Origin: JAJFUV01 sp964561215
GTDB taxonomy: Bacteria; Acidobacteriota; Terriglobia; Bryobacterales; Bryobacteraceae
NCBI GenBank assembly: GCA_964561215.1
Contig: CAZLOS010000015.1
Coordinates: 3,332 to 67,331, forward strand
DNA length: 64,000 bases
Reading direction: 5' to 3'
In this document: positions 33,401 to 40,848 of the stretch, piece after piece
Layout of the letters: each line of letters begins with the position of its first letter
Numbering within the stretch: position 1 is the stretch's first letter
Notes under the pieces: model-generated
What the model was told of the DNA's origin: nothing
Databases searched by the model: none
The model's input: only the letters and a program-made list of their open reading frames with translations
Made by a program: the position numbers and the translations under genes

Positions 33401-34450
33401 TTACACATTCGCTCCGCCCACGCCCCGCAGCCGCCCCACCTCCTCGATGAGTGCTTTCACGTTGTCCCATGGGAAGCCGCTGTCGATCTCAATGTAGAAC
33501 CAACCGCCGCCTTCGGCCATTCGGAATTCGTCCGCCAGCCGCCGCACCGTCTTCCGTACTTCGTCCGGCGTCGCTCGCGCCATCAGGTCGCCGCGGTCCG
33601 GATGCACCGCCACCGCGACTTTGGCGCTCCTGCTCCACTGGGCCAGCCATCCCGGCGGATAGGCGTTCAGTTGCGGCCAGATGGCGTGTACGCCCAACTC
33701 CGCCAGGTCGTCCAGGATGCCCGCGTTCCGGCCGCAGAGATGAAAGAAGACTGTCTTGCCCGATTTCAGTACCGGCGCCATCAGGCGCTCGAAGCGCGGC
33801 CGGAAGAACCGCCGCCAGGTGCCCGGCGACATCATCAGCGCCCACTGCGTGCCGAAATCGTCCCCGAATTGCACCGCATCCACTCCGCGGTCGAGCAGGC
33901 AGGCGATACGTCCTTCGTGGTATTCGGTAATCTTGTCGGCGAGCCGGTTGATTTCGGATTCGCCGGTCCCGATTTCCACCAGCGCGTCTTCGAACCGGCG
34001 CACCGCGCACAGGACTTCGAAGATGCTCACCCAACCGCTCTTCAAGAACCACTGCCGCTGGTGCGCGGCCGCGCGGGCCCGCTCGCGCTCGAAAGCCGCA
34101 CCGGCGCGCGCGGGAGGCGCGGGAAGCGTATAGCCGTCAAGATTCGCCCAATCGTCGAGCGGCCGTTCGAGGGGGTGGCCCGCCACGCCATAGATCAGGT
34201 ATTTCCACACCACGCCCCACTCGTCGCGCCGCACTTCTTCGTAACGGCCCGCCGCGTCGATCCACCGCGCCTCGGGCGCCGCGCGCGGGAATCGTCGCGA
34301 ATCCCCAAAGTCCTCGGGATAGCGCGCCCACAATTCGTGCAGCTTCTCGCCGTGTTCGTAGGATCCCGCCGGCGAGGCGTGATACTCCACCGGTACGACG
34401 TCCGGCGCCCGGAATTCGAGCGCGCGCAGAACGCGTTCGCGTGGCAGCAT
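33401..34450 (-). CDS. Uroporphyrinogen-decarboxylase-like protein (MtaA/CmuA-type methyltransferase family)
   Basis: The protein has 349 residues. The fold family holds true UroD and corrinoid- or coenzyme-linked methyltransferases. Here the zinc-type motif HLCGRN (H-x-C) occurs in KTVFFHLCGRNAGIL, as in the methyltransferase branch, while the N-terminal Arg-rich porphyrin-binding start of true UroD (FLRACRREP) is absent: it begins MLPRERVLRALEFRAPDVVP. Other family features are VDAVQFGDDFGTQWALMMSP and the C-terminal GGWFYIEIDSGFPWDN. So heme synthesis is unlikely; one-carbon or methyl transfer is likelier. It starts 10 bp after the FmdB-type gene, in the run MFS-dacB-fmdB-uroD. Confidence 0.78.
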   Translation of the reverse strand: MLPRERVLRALEFRAPDVVPVEYHASPAGSYEHGEKLHELWARYPEDFGDSRRFPRAAPEARWIDAAGRYEEVRRDEWGVVWKYLIYGVAGHPLERPLDDWANLDGYTLPAPPARAGAAFERERARAAAHQRQWFLKSGWVSIFEVLCAVRRFEDALVEIGTGESEINRLADKITEYHEGRIACLLDRGVDAVQFGDDFGTQWALMMSPGTWRRFFRPRFERLMAPVLKSGKTVFFHLCGRNAGILDDLAELGVHAIWPQLNAYPPGWLAQWSRSAKVAVAVHPDRGDLMARATPDEVRKTVRRLADEFRMAEGGGWFYIEIDSGFPWDNVKALIEEVGRLRGVGGANV

Positions 34451-34460
34451 AGAGCTCAGG

Positions 34461-34691
34461 CTAGTTCATGCCGCACATGCCGCCGTGAGGGCAGCATCCG
34501 GCCGATGGGCACTGCGGCATGGCCGCCGGCGCGCTGTCGCCGCCTGCGTGAGCTGCGAAAGTGGAGAGCTGCGGCGCCAGCCGGCTCTTGCCGCATTTGG
34601 GACAGGCCAACCCCTCCTTGTCGGATGCGCGGAGCACGAGCTTCTCGAACTTCGTGCCGCAGTCTTCACAAACGTACTCGTAAATCGGCAT
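34461..34691 (-). CDS. FmdB-family zinc-ribbon protein
   Basis: The protein has 76 residues. It starts MPIYEYVCEDCGTKFEKLVL and continues with CPKCGKSRLAPQLS, the two C-x2-C knuckles of the FmdB/CxxC_CXXC_SSSS regulator-like zinc ribbon. The tail is rich in Cys, Met and Gly (CPSAGCCPHGGMCGMN) and could bind another metal. FmdB-type proteins were first noted beside formamide and methyl metabolism genes; true function is unsettled. Its place directly before a UroD/methyltransferase-like gene fits that pattern. Confidence 0.88.
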   Translation of the reverse strand: MPIYEYVCEDCGTKFEKLVLRASDKEGLACPKCGKSRLAPQLSTFAAHAGGDSAPAAMPQCPSAGCCPHGGMCGMN

Positions 34692-34704
34692 GCGGATGAT
34701 CTCC

Positions 34705-36168
34705 CTATTGGAGCGCCTCTATACAGATTTTATCAATCGTGGCGCGTATCTCGTCGACGGTCCCCCGGTAATTGTTCACCAGGATGCTGAAGACGCGAGC
34801 GCCCGAAGGCGCATCCAAGTAACCCGAGAGCCCGCTCACGTGGCTCAGCGAGCCCGTTTTGGCGTGCACCCGGCGGCCGGCGGGATTCCCTGAGAACCGC
34901 CCGGCCAGCGTCCCGTCTTCGCCGCCCACCGGCATCAGGGAGATCCATGCATCGCGATGCGGGCCTCGATACATGTGCAGCAGCAGCTTTACCACCGTTT
35001 CAGGCGTCACCAGGGTAACCCGCGAAAGTCCCGAACCGTCTTCGAAGCGGTACTCGTTCCTGTCGACGCCGGCTTCGGCGAGAAACGTTTCCAGTTCCTT
35101 CAGGCTGTTCTCCCGGTCCACCCGGTCGCCGTGGCGCGCGCGCCCCACTTCGCGCAGCACCAGTTCCGCGTGCAGGTTCTGGCTGACCTTGTTGATGATA
35201 CGCAGGATCTCGACCAGCGGCGGGGAGGTGCGGCTCGCCAGCTCCACATATCCGTCGTACTTCCGCTCGACGTTATCGCCGGCGAAGCGATGCCGCGCCG
35301 CGGCCTGTCCCGTGATGCGCACGCCCATCCGCGCCAGCGCCTGGCGGAACGCGGCGGCGGCGTACAACGCCGGGTCGTCCACCGCCAGGATCTCGGTTTC
35401 TCCCTTCCAGGCGGGAGGCACCGCCCCGGTCAACCGCAGTTCGTTCGAGCCCGGACGGCGCTCGATATCCACTCGCGGTTCGACGCCGGCTTCCGTGCGG
35501 ACACGGTTGTCGATGTAGTAGTACTCGATTTCAGGATTCAGACGCACGCGAGCCGGGTCGCCTGCACGCGCTCCGGGTCGCAGGATGAGCGAAAACGCGT
35601 TGTCGTTCAACGTGAGCGCGCTCACCGGAGCGCCGTACTCCCAGGTGGCGTCGTCCTGGGACCAGCCATCCGGGGCGGGTTCCCAGGCGTAGGCGGTATC
35701 GTCGCCGGTGATGTCGCCCTCCACCACGCGCAACCCTCGTTCGAAGCAACTCCGCGCCAATTCTTCAATGGCCGCCAACGGGTCTCCCTGGATCGGGCCC
35801 TTCCTGTAAGGAACCGCCCGCGCCGAAAGTGTCGGATCGCCCCCGCCAAGAAGGACCAGATTGCCTCGCACCCGGCCCGAGGCATCCGGTGCATGCGGCG
35901 CCAGGATCCGCGTCCGGAAACGGTGGTCCGGCCCCAGGCGGCTGAGCGCCAGCGCGGTCGAAAAGAGCTTGGTGTTCGACGCGGGAACAAAGTAGCGGTC
36001 GCTTGCTCGGGCGTAAAGCGTTTCGCCCGTGCGGGCATCCACAATATGAATGCCCCATTGTGCGCGCCGGGCGGCGGCGCTCCCGGACAGAACCAGGTTG
36101 ATCCGATCTTCGAGGCCCGCGGCCCAGAGTGCGACCGGCAGCAGAAAAAGCCAGCATCGTGATGTCAT
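34705..36168 (-). CDS. dacB: D-alanyl-D-alanine carboxypeptidase/endopeptidase (PBP4, peptidase S13)
   Basis: Trims peptidoglycan side chains or cross-links in the periplasm. The protein has 487 residues with a signal peptide (MTSRCWLFLLPVALWAAG). The three penicillin-binding motifs are present: SNTK (Ser64 to Lys67) in YFVPASNTKLFS, S-Q-N in NKVSQNLHAELVL, and KTG in VHAKTGSLSHVSGLSGYL. A large inserted domain between the first two motifs (about residues 85-270) is typical of the PBP4 class. The gene starts 4 bp after the end of the MFS gene and is followed 13 bp later by the FmdB-type gene. Confidence 0.94.
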   Translation of the reverse strand: MTSRCWLFLLPVALWAAGLEDRINLVLSGSAAARRAQWGIHIVDARTGETLYARASDRYFVPASNTKLFSTALALSRLGPDHRFRTRILAPHAPDASGRVRGNLVLLGGGDPTLSARAVPYRKGPIQGDPLAAIEELARSCFERGLRVVEGDITGDDTAYAWEPAPDGWSQDDATWEYGAPVSALTLNDNAFSLILRPGARAGDPARVRLNPEIEYYYIDNRVRTEAGVEPRVDIERRPGSNELRLTGAVPPAWKGETEILAVDDPALYAAAAFRQALARMGVRITGQAAARHRFAGDNVERKYDGYVELASRTSPPLVEILRIINKVSQNLHAELVLREVGRARHGDRVDRENSLKELETFLAEAGVDRNEYRFEDGSGLSRVTLVTPETVVKLLLHMYRGPHRDAWISLMPVGGEDGTLAGRFSGNPAGRRVHAKTGSLSHVSGLSGYLDAPSGARVFSILVNNYRGTVDEIRATIDKICIEALQ

Positions 36169-36172
36169 GAGA

Positions 36173-37411
36173 TTAGGTTCGAGGTTCGGCGCGCCGCGGA
36201 CTGGTCAGGCGCGAGACCAGCCAAATGAGCAGCGTCAAGAGCAATACCAGCCAGGAGCCAATCAGCGGTAGACCCATCACCACGCGGATACCCATGGACT
36301 GCGCGGCGTAACCCAAGGTGGCGGGGGCCAGGAGCCCGCCCGCCAAGCCGATCGAAAACACGCCGCTGAAAAAGGCGGGATGGAAATATGGGAACTTGAC
36401 CCCGATGCTTTCGACGACCAGCGGCAGAATGGCGCTGAAGCTCAATCCCGCCATCAAGACGCCCGTCACCGCGCCAAACATGTTATTGGTGGCGCTCAGG
36501 ATCGTACAACCGAACACCGCCCCCAGCACGCTGCCGAACAAGAGCTTGCCGTGGTTCATATGAGGCAGCACGGCTTGCGTCGCCACCCGCCCTACCAGCA
36601 GAGCCAACCAGTAGATCGCCAGCGTGAACAGCGCCGACTCCGGACTGATCCCGAGCCGCACCGTGAGGAAGAGCGCCAGCCAGCCGGCCAGCGCGCCCTC
36701 GTTTCCAAACTGGAAGAACAGCAACAGCGTGAACAGGATAGCTCCCATGCTGCGAAAGTCCGGCAGCGCCTCGCGCCAGGACGGTTGCATGGCCGGGGTC
36801 CTTTTACCCCTCATCGAGGACCGGGCGTATGAGATCGCGAAGAAGCCCGGCACCAGGGCGATGAAGATCAGAATACTGGGAACAGTGTAAGCGTAAAACG
36901 AACCGGCCACCAGGAGCGTGACCATGAAGCATCCCAGGCCGAAGGTTACACCGGCCAAATTGGCCGTGGCGGCGGGGTTGAGCCGGTAGGCCGATGAGAC
37001 AGCATGGAAAAGCGCTGCGTTTACCATCCCGATCCCGACGCCGAGCGGCCACAGCACCAGTACCCTAATCCAAGCCGGCTGCGGTGGAGAGGCGACCGCC
37101 AAGCCCAGGACGGCGCCGCAGGCGACCGCGCACGATAACGTCAAGGTAAAGGCGATCCCTTTCCCGGCCACGAGGCGGGGTGCGACCACACTTCCCAGGA
37201 AGATGCCTACAGTGACGGCGAGGAAGTAGTTTCCCACCTGTATGTAATCTCCCGACAGGTGGTGGCGCCAGACTGGAAGCATAGCGCCGAGAAACGCGTA
37301 CAGGATGCCTGAAAGGAAAAAGCCGGCGATTGCCCTTCGGGCAACTGCGGCGTGGGCCACTCCCTCCGTTGTCAATCGGGGACTGGCGGCCCCTTTGGGA
37401 CGCTCATGCAC
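36173..37411 (-). CDS. Major facilitator superfamily transporter
   Basis: About 12 membrane helices, for example AIAGFFLSGILYAFLGAMLP, GNYFLAVTVGIFLGSVVAPR and LVLWPLGVGIGMVNAALFHA. The substrate is unknown; the overall layout resembles sugar-type (FucP-like) or drug carriers. The start is uncertain: the frame is open to 37618 but the first 69 codons are polar and overlap the sigma-54-like promoter and small-RNA region, so GTG 37411 (412 residues, VHERPKGAASP) is preferred. An AGG stands just upstream. First of the run leading through dacB, fmdB and uroD. Ends close to dacB, so translational coupling is likely. Confidence 0.85.
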   Translation of the reverse strand: MHERPKGAASPRLTTEGVAHAAVARRAIAGFFLSGILYAFLGAMLPVWRHHLSGDYIQVGNYFLAVTVGIFLGSVVAPRLVAGKGIAFTLTLSCAVACGAVLGLAVASPPQPAWIRVLVLWPLGVGIGMVNAALFHAVSSAYRLNPAATANLAGVTFGLGCFMVTLLVAGSFYAYTVPSILIFIALVPGFFAISYARSSMRGKRTPAMQPSWREALPDFRSMGAILFTLLLFFQFGNEGALAGWLALFLTVRLGISPESALFTLAIYWLALLVGRVATQAVLPHMNHGKLLFGSVLGAVFGCTILSATNNMFGAVTGVLMAGLSFSAILPLVVESIGVKFPYFHPAFFSGVFSIGLAGGLLAPATLGYAAQSMGIRVVMGLPLIGSWLVLLLTLLIWLVSRLTSPRRAEPRT

Positions 37412-37543
37412 CTGAGTATTGTATCGCTTCTGCCCTTCTCCCGCTTCGTGTGCGCTTCTAAAAGATGTAGCCAATGGGCCCCAGATCCTTCCAAATTTCG
37501 GAAAGTCTCGCTTGCTATTCTTTATTTTCAATAAGTTAGTTCC

Positions 37544-37559
37544 TGGCCCGTAGATTGCT
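37544..37559 (+). promoter_or_regulatory. Sigma-54-type promoter (-24/-12), near-consensus
   Basis: TGGCCCG-taga-TTGCT matches the consensus TGGCACG-N4-TTGCW at all but one position, with the invariant GG and GC exactly 10 nt apart. Predicted start is near 37570. An AT-rich tract just upstream (37518-37540) includes an IHF-like TTTCAATAAGTTA, and an inverted repeat TTCC-N7-GGAA lies about 50 bp upstream. Confidence 0.6.
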
Positions 37560-37569
37560 TGGTATGAAA

Positions 37570-37657
37570 ACGGGTCTAGCGAGGTTTTGAATGCTTTGGG
37601 GGATTGCCTCACCCGCAAGGTTCTCCACGCCCCGCCTTTGAGCGGGGCTTTTCTTTT
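37570..37657 (+). ncRNA. Predicted sigma-54-driven small RNA, about 88 nt
   Basis: The span from the predicted start to the intrinsic terminator holds no convincing gene; the only ATG frame codes for eight residues and lacks a ribosome site. It can fold: CGGGT and GAGG near the 5' end pair with CCTC and ACCCG (contiguous on the 3' side), leaving a five-base bulge and a loop containing a G run (GGGGG). The terminator hairpin forms the 3' end, as in many Hfq-type or antisense-acting RNAs. It lies between the divergent MFS gene and the alpha/beta hydrolase gene. Without transcript data this stays a prediction. Confidence 0.45.
37629..37657 (+). terminator. Intrinsic terminator upstream of the hydrolase gene
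   Basis: GCCCCGC-ctttga-GCGGGGC followed by TTTTCTTTT. It is oriented to stop plus-strand transcription entering from 37570, yet no plus-strand gene precedes it. Confidence 0.85.
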
Positions 37658-37700
37658 GCCTGCCCGTGGTTTGTTACACTGGTACCTCTGCCGTTAAACA

Positions 37701-38717
37701 ATGCCCAATTTGTACGCCCGCTGGATGAACCGGTGGGAAAACGACCTCGCAACACGTGACACGAACAGGATCGTCCGCCCCTTTGAATGGGGACTCGAAT
37801 GGCTGGATGGCGTAACCCTGAACGGCGATCACCGGGCCGCGGTTGATGCTTATGTGAGGCGTTCCATAGCCGATTCGGACGATTACTTCTCCTACCGCAC
37901 TCCCGAGGATTACGAGCTCGACGGAAGCCACCTGACTTTCTCGAGCCCGCTGGCCAGCCGCTACGCCGCGAACAACACAGTGCACGCCGAGTTTTTCCCC
38001 GCCGCCAACCAGCGCCGCCGCGCGGTGGTGGTGCTGCCGCAGTGGAACGCGGATGCCCAAGGCCACATCAGCCTCTGTAAGCTATTGAATAAGTTCGGTA
38101 TTACTGCGCTTCGGATGAGCATGCCCTATCACGACAGCCGTATGCCTCCGGAACTCGAGCGGGCCGACTACATCGTTTCCAGCAACATCGGACGAACGAT
38201 CCATGCCTGCCGCCAGGCCGTGATAGACACCCGTTGTGGGCTCGACTGGCTCGCCGCACGGGGATACGACCGGCTGGGAGTGCTCGGGACGAGCCTGGGA
38301 TCCTGCATCGCCTTCATCGCCACCGCCCACGATGAGCGCGTTCGCGCAGCCGTTCTCAACCACATCTCCATGTATTTCGGGGATGTAGTGTGGACGGGCC
38401 TTTCCACGCAGCACGTCCGTCAGGGTATGGATGGCCATTTGACGCAGGAGCAACTGCGCGAGTACTGGGCCGTGATCAGCCCCGCTTCATATCTGGAACG
38501 GTTGATTGGCCGGGACTTGAACTGCCTGCTGGTCTGGACGCGCTACGACACCACCTTTCCCCCCGTTTACTCGCGCCAGGTGTTGGAGGGATTCCGGCGC
38601 CTCATGCTCCCCCACCACGTCCTATGCCTGCCTTGCGGGCACTATACCCTCGGACAAGCGCCGTTCAAATACCTGGACGGGCTGGCAATGTGCCTACACC
38701 TATACAATAACTTGTAG
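37701..38717 (+). CDS. Alpha/beta-hydrolase-fold protein
   Basis: The protein has 338 residues with no signal peptide. The nucleophile elbow is GTSLGS in RLGVLGTSLGSCIAFIATAH; the acid may be Asp in LVWTRYDTTFPPVYS and the His is in LPCGHYTLGQAPF. Upstream features of the fold include AVVVLPQWNADAQGHISLCK and LRMSMPYHDSRMPPELERAD, which give the oxyanion loop region. The N-terminal 80 residues have no hallmark. The substrate is unknown; related sequences are usually called dienelactone-hydrolase-like or ABHD-like. It stands alone between two predicted non-coding RNAs. Confidence 0.8.
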   Translation: MPNLYARWMNRWENDLATRDTNRIVRPFEWGLEWLDGVTLNGDHRAAVDAYVRRSIADSDDYFSYRTPEDYELDGSHLTFSSPLASRYAANNTVHAEFFPAANQRRRAVVVLPQWNADAQGHISLCKLLNKFGITALRMSMPYHDSRMPPELERADYIVSSNIGRTIHACRQAVIDTRCGLDWLAARGYDRLGVLGTSLGSCIAFIATAHDERVRAAVLNHISMYFGDVVWTGLSTQHVRQGMDGHLTQEQLREYWAVISPASYLERLIGRDLNCLLVWTRYDTTFPPVYSRQVLEGFRRLMLPHHVLCLPCGHYTLGQAPFKYLDGLAMCLHLYNNL

Positions 38718-38766
38718 GTCTTTCCCGGAAGCCCCCATATGGTCTATTCCACGGGCGACTTTTCTA

Positions 38767-38795
38767 TTGACAGCAGACCAATCTCCGCATAGCAT
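38767..38795 (+). promoter_or_regulatory. Sigma-70 promoter: TTGACA, 17-bp spacer, TAGCAT
   Basis: Perfect -35 hexamer, ideal spacing and a -10 with four of six matches. Predicted start near 38802. No gene follows for 290 bp, so it drives the non-coding RNA below, and possibly rpmE by read-through. Confidence 0.75.
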
Positions 38796-38801
38796 AGAGG
38801 C

Positions 38802-38990
38802 ATCACTGAGAAGGGAGGTGGTCCAGCATAATGGTTTCTGGCAGTAAATACCCCCAGGAGGTGGCCGACAGCTAAGTCGACCGCTCAAAACGTTCAGGCC
38901 TCGTGCAGTGACCGGGCCGCTGCTCCTGTGGAACGGCCTCTCCTGGCGAGAATCCTTGAGCCTCAGGAATAATTCCCTGGGCTACCTTGC
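38802..38990 (+). ncRNA. 6S RNA-like non-coding RNA (candidate)
   Basis: About 190 nt between a strong promoter and a strong terminator. A closing stem pairs GGTGGTCCAG (38817-38826) with CTGGGCTACC (38977-38986), ten base pairs including two wobbles. A second long-range helix pairs CCAGGAG and GGCC (38854-38866) with GGCC and CTCCTGG (38935-38946). Between the two helices is an open bubble of about 27 nt on the 5' side, while the 3' side carries a small hairpin (CCT-t-GA, loop GCC, TC-AGG at 38954-38967). Closing stem, central bubble with a small 3'-side hairpin, and terminal stem-loop is the 6S RNA plan, which mimics an open promoter and binds RNA polymerase. Length fits. No covariance test could be run. 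Confidence 0.55.
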
Positions 38991-39032
38991 CCCCGCCGCG
39001 ATTTGAACTATCGCGGCGGGGATTCTGCTTTT
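38991..39032 (+). terminator. Strong intrinsic terminator of the 6S-like RNA
   Basis: Twelve-base-pair perfect stem CCCCGCCGCGAT / ATCGCGGCGGGG, loop TTGAACT, then ATTCTGCTTTT. It separates the RNA from rpmE, whose own promoter follows. Confidence 0.88.
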
Positions 39033-39045
39033 GGCGCGTGACGGG

Positions 39046-39054
39046 TGCTATACT
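39046..39054 (+). promoter_or_regulatory. Candidate extended -10 promoter for rpmE (TGCTATACT)
   Basis: Same TG-C-TATACT nonamer as before the TIGR03437 gene, 38 bp upstream of the rpmE ATG. No good -35 is visible. Confidence 0.5.
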
Positions 39055-39091
39055 GGTAGCGTTCGCTCTACGAAAGGAATCGTTTCACCCC

Positions 39092-39346
39092 ATGAAGGCA
39101 GGGATTCATCCCCCGTACGAAGAAGTAAATGTTATCTGTGCTTGCGGCGCCACGTTTCGCACCCGTTCGGCCCACAAGGGCGACATCCGCGTGGAAATCT
39201 GCTCCAGCTGCCACCCGTTCTTCACGGGCCGTCAGAAGCTGATTGACACCGAGGGCCGCGTGGATCGCTTCCAGAAGAAATACAAGCGGGGCAAGCTCAA
39301 CGTCGGTGGCCAGGCGAACGCTCCGGCCGGACAACCTACCGCGTAA
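39092..39346 (+). CDS. rpmE: 50S ribosomal protein L31, zinc-binding form
   Basis: The protein has 84 residues from ATG 39092 (MKAGIHPPYEEVNVICACGA); the frame opening upstream at 38987 crosses the terminator and promoter and is not used. Cys16, Cys18, Cys37 and Cys40 (CAC and CSSC) are the four zinc ligands of the C+ form. Then comes the invariant HPFFTGRQKLIDTEGRVDRF followed by QKKY. The C-terminal tail (GQANAPAGQPTA) is a short extension. It is monocistronic, preceded by an extended -10 promoter and the 6S-like RNA terminator, and ends 18 bp before a convergent gene; CGCTGG and CCAGCG (39354-39373) form a small hairpin there. Confidence 0.97.
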   Translation: MKAGIHPPYEEVNVICACGATFRTRSAHKGDIRVEICSSCHPFFTGRQKLIDTEGRVDRFQKKYKRGKLNVGGQANAPAGQPTA

Positions 39347-39364
39347 GAGAACCCGCTGGGGCGC

Positions 39365-39769
39365 TCACCAGCGCTGCGGTGAACCGGCCTTGCGGCTGTG
39401 CTGTTCACGCTCGGCCCGCATTTTCTCGTACTCCGCCTTTTGCGGTTCGCTCAACATGGAACGGATCTTAGATGCCTGTTCCTCCTGAATGGCGTTGAGT
39501 TCCGGGTGATGCTGTGCGCGAAACTCCCGGTAGCGCAGCCGCGTACTGTCGAGAATGGCGTTCAACTGCTGGACTTGGTCCTCTTGTAAGCTCAACCGCG
39601 AGCGCATTTCCTCCACATACTTGCGCCGGTACTCGTTGGGGTCGCGCGGCACGGCTTTGGCGCTCACGGAATGGATGCGGTAAAGCTGGTGCACGAAAAA
39701 ACCCACCACACCGCCGCTCAAGAACACCCCCAGCAAGTACACCGCGAGAATCAGCTTCGAGCGCCTCAT
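39365..39769 (-). CDS. Membrane-anchored Spy/CpxP-like periplasmic protein
   Basis: The protein has 134 residues. An N-terminal membrane anchor (KLILAVYLLGVFLSGGVVGF) is followed by a charged helical domain: YVEEMRSRLSLQEDQVQQLN, then REFRAQHHPELNAIQEEQAS and MLSEPQKAEYEKMRAEREQH. That Leu-x-x-x-Gln pattern resembles the heavy-metal-sensor/LTxxQ helical family (CpxP, Spy, ZraP), chaperone-like proteins of the periplasm. It overlaps the preceding gene by 4 bp, so it belongs to the ECF sigma operon. Confidence 0.72.
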   Translation of the reverse strand: MRRSKLILAVYLLGVFLSGGVVGFFVHQLYRIHSVSAKAVPRDPNEYRRKYVEEMRSRLSLQEDQVQQLNAILDSTRLRYREFRAQHHPELNAIQEEQASKIRSMLSEPQKAEYEKMRAEREQHSRKAGSPQRW

Positions 39770-40134
39770 CGTTGGAGTTCCTCACCACCCACATCGTCGC
39801 GGGAGATTTCGGCGTAAGCCTGGCGTTCCGGTTCGGGATCGCCGGCAAGCACCTCAACGTAACTGGCCGTGGTGAACACGGATGGCGGGGCCGCCGGCCG
39901 CAACAGCAGCGTGGAAAGGAATAGGCAGATCGCCGCCGCCGCCGTGATGAAGCTCTGTGCCAGATGGCGCAGGGACATACCGACCGAGCGCCGTGCCTCG
40001 ATTCCGCGCCACACCCGCGGCATGAAGTCGGCGCCCGGTTCCGGATCCGGGATCGCGCTGCGGTATGCCTCGAACAGGCTGTCCAGTTCCGCTTCCGCTC
40101 GATCCGGAGTCTCGTGATTATCAAGATGACGCAT
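39766..40134 (-). CDS. Small single-pass membrane protein in the ECF sigma operon (possible anti-sigma)
   Basis: The protein has 122 residues: a soluble N-terminal half (EAELDSLFEAYRSAIPDPEP, then MPRVWRGIEARRSVGMSLRH), one membrane helix (LAQSFITAAAAICLFLSTLL), and a short outer tail. The N-terminal half would be cytoplasmic, as in anti-sigma factors, but there is no H-x3-C-x2-C zinc motif, so a ZAS-type factor is excluded. Position right after the sigma gene (8-bp gap) and before a periplasmic sensor-like protein suggests it holds the sigma factor at the membrane. This is inference from order and topology only. Confidence 0.68.
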   Translation of the reverse strand: MRHLDNHETPDRAEAELDSLFEAYRSAIPDPEPGADFMPRVWRGIEARRSVGMSLRHLAQSFITAAAAICLFLSTLLLRPAAPPSVFTTASYVEVLAGDPEPERQAYAEISRDDVGGEELQR

Positions 40135-40142
40135 ATTCCCAC

Positions 40143-40733
40143 CTACTGCCCGGTAGCTTCACGATCTACCGTATGTCTGCTGGCCGCGTATGCCTTCAAC
40201 ACTCGCTGCCTCGCCCGAAACAATCTCACCTTCAAAGCATTCTCGTTGACTCGGTAAATCTTTTCAAGCTCTTTCAGCGACAAACCTTCCACTTCTTTCA
40301 GCGTCAACAGAATGCGATCCTCTTCCGAGACGTTTGCGAACAACGCATCCACCAAGTCTCGCATCTTGCTGAGCCGCTCGGCTTCCTCATGCCTCCGCCC
40401 GCTTTCGGCGGCGTCGGCCATCATGACCTGTTTCTCGCTCAGATCGCCCAGTCTGGCTTCCGCCCTGCGGCGCTGCCGGCGAAGATAATCGTACGCCGCG
40501 TTCACCGTAAGCCGGTAAAGCCATGGTTCAAACACCTCCGGCGAGCGCAACTGGTCGAGCGAGAAATACAGGCGGACAAACACTTCCTGCCCAACATCTT
40601 CCACGTCCTCGGAGCGGGAGATGAGCCTGGCGATGGTGCCGAGAATGCGCTTGCGATAGGCCTGCACAATTTGGTTGAAGGCCGCATCATCGCCCTCACG
40701 CGCCCGCTCGATCAGTTCAAAATCAACCAGCAT
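40143..40733 (-). CDS. ECF-type RNA polymerase sigma factor (RpoE-like)
   Basis: The protein has 196 residues from ATG 40733 (MLVDFELIERAREGDDAAFN); the frame is open to 40883 but that part is Arg/Pro-rich and unlike sigma factors. Region 2 reads FNQIVQAYRKRILGTIARLI, then DVEDVGQEVFVRLYFSLDQL and PWLYRLTVNAAYDYLRRQRR. Region 4 reads SEEDRILLTLKEVEGLSLKE, then YRVNENALKVRLFRARQRVL. No regions 1 or 3 are present. It starts the operon sigma, membrane protein, Spy-like protein; such operons usually answer to envelope or metal stress. Upstream is the TPR gene on the same strand. Confidence 0.94.
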   Translation of the reverse strand: MLVDFELIERAREGDDAAFNQIVQAYRKRILGTIARLISRSEDVEDVGQEVFVRLYFSLDQLRSPEVFEPWLYRLTVNAAYDYLRRQRRRAEARLGDLSEKQVMMADAAESGRRHEEAERLSKMRDLVDALFANVSEEDRILLTLKEVEGLSLKELEKIYRVNENALKVRLFRARQRVLKAYAASRHTVDREATGQ

Positions 40734-40848
40734 GCCGGCCGTTTGCGGCCGCCATTCCCTGGGCGCTCCACTCCCCACTGAAATGGCGGATCGCCAAACC
40801 ATTAGGTTACTAAGTCTTGGAGCCCGATGGGGCGGCGCCGGGCGCCGG

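Noticed and set aside
37564..37590. 8-codon frame MKTGLARF in the predicted small RNA
   Set aside because: No ribosome site, begins before the predicted transcript start, and too short to support.
37412..37618. 69-residue N-terminal extension of the MFS transporter
   Set aside because: Polar, not transporter-like, and it overlaps the promoter and small-RNA signals on the other strand.
38832..38876. 14-codon frame (start MVSGSKYPQEVADS) with a GGGAGG-like site upstream
   Set aside because: It lies inside the 6S-like fold, where the GGGAGG strand is part of the closing stem; a leader peptide is possible but the structural reading explains more.
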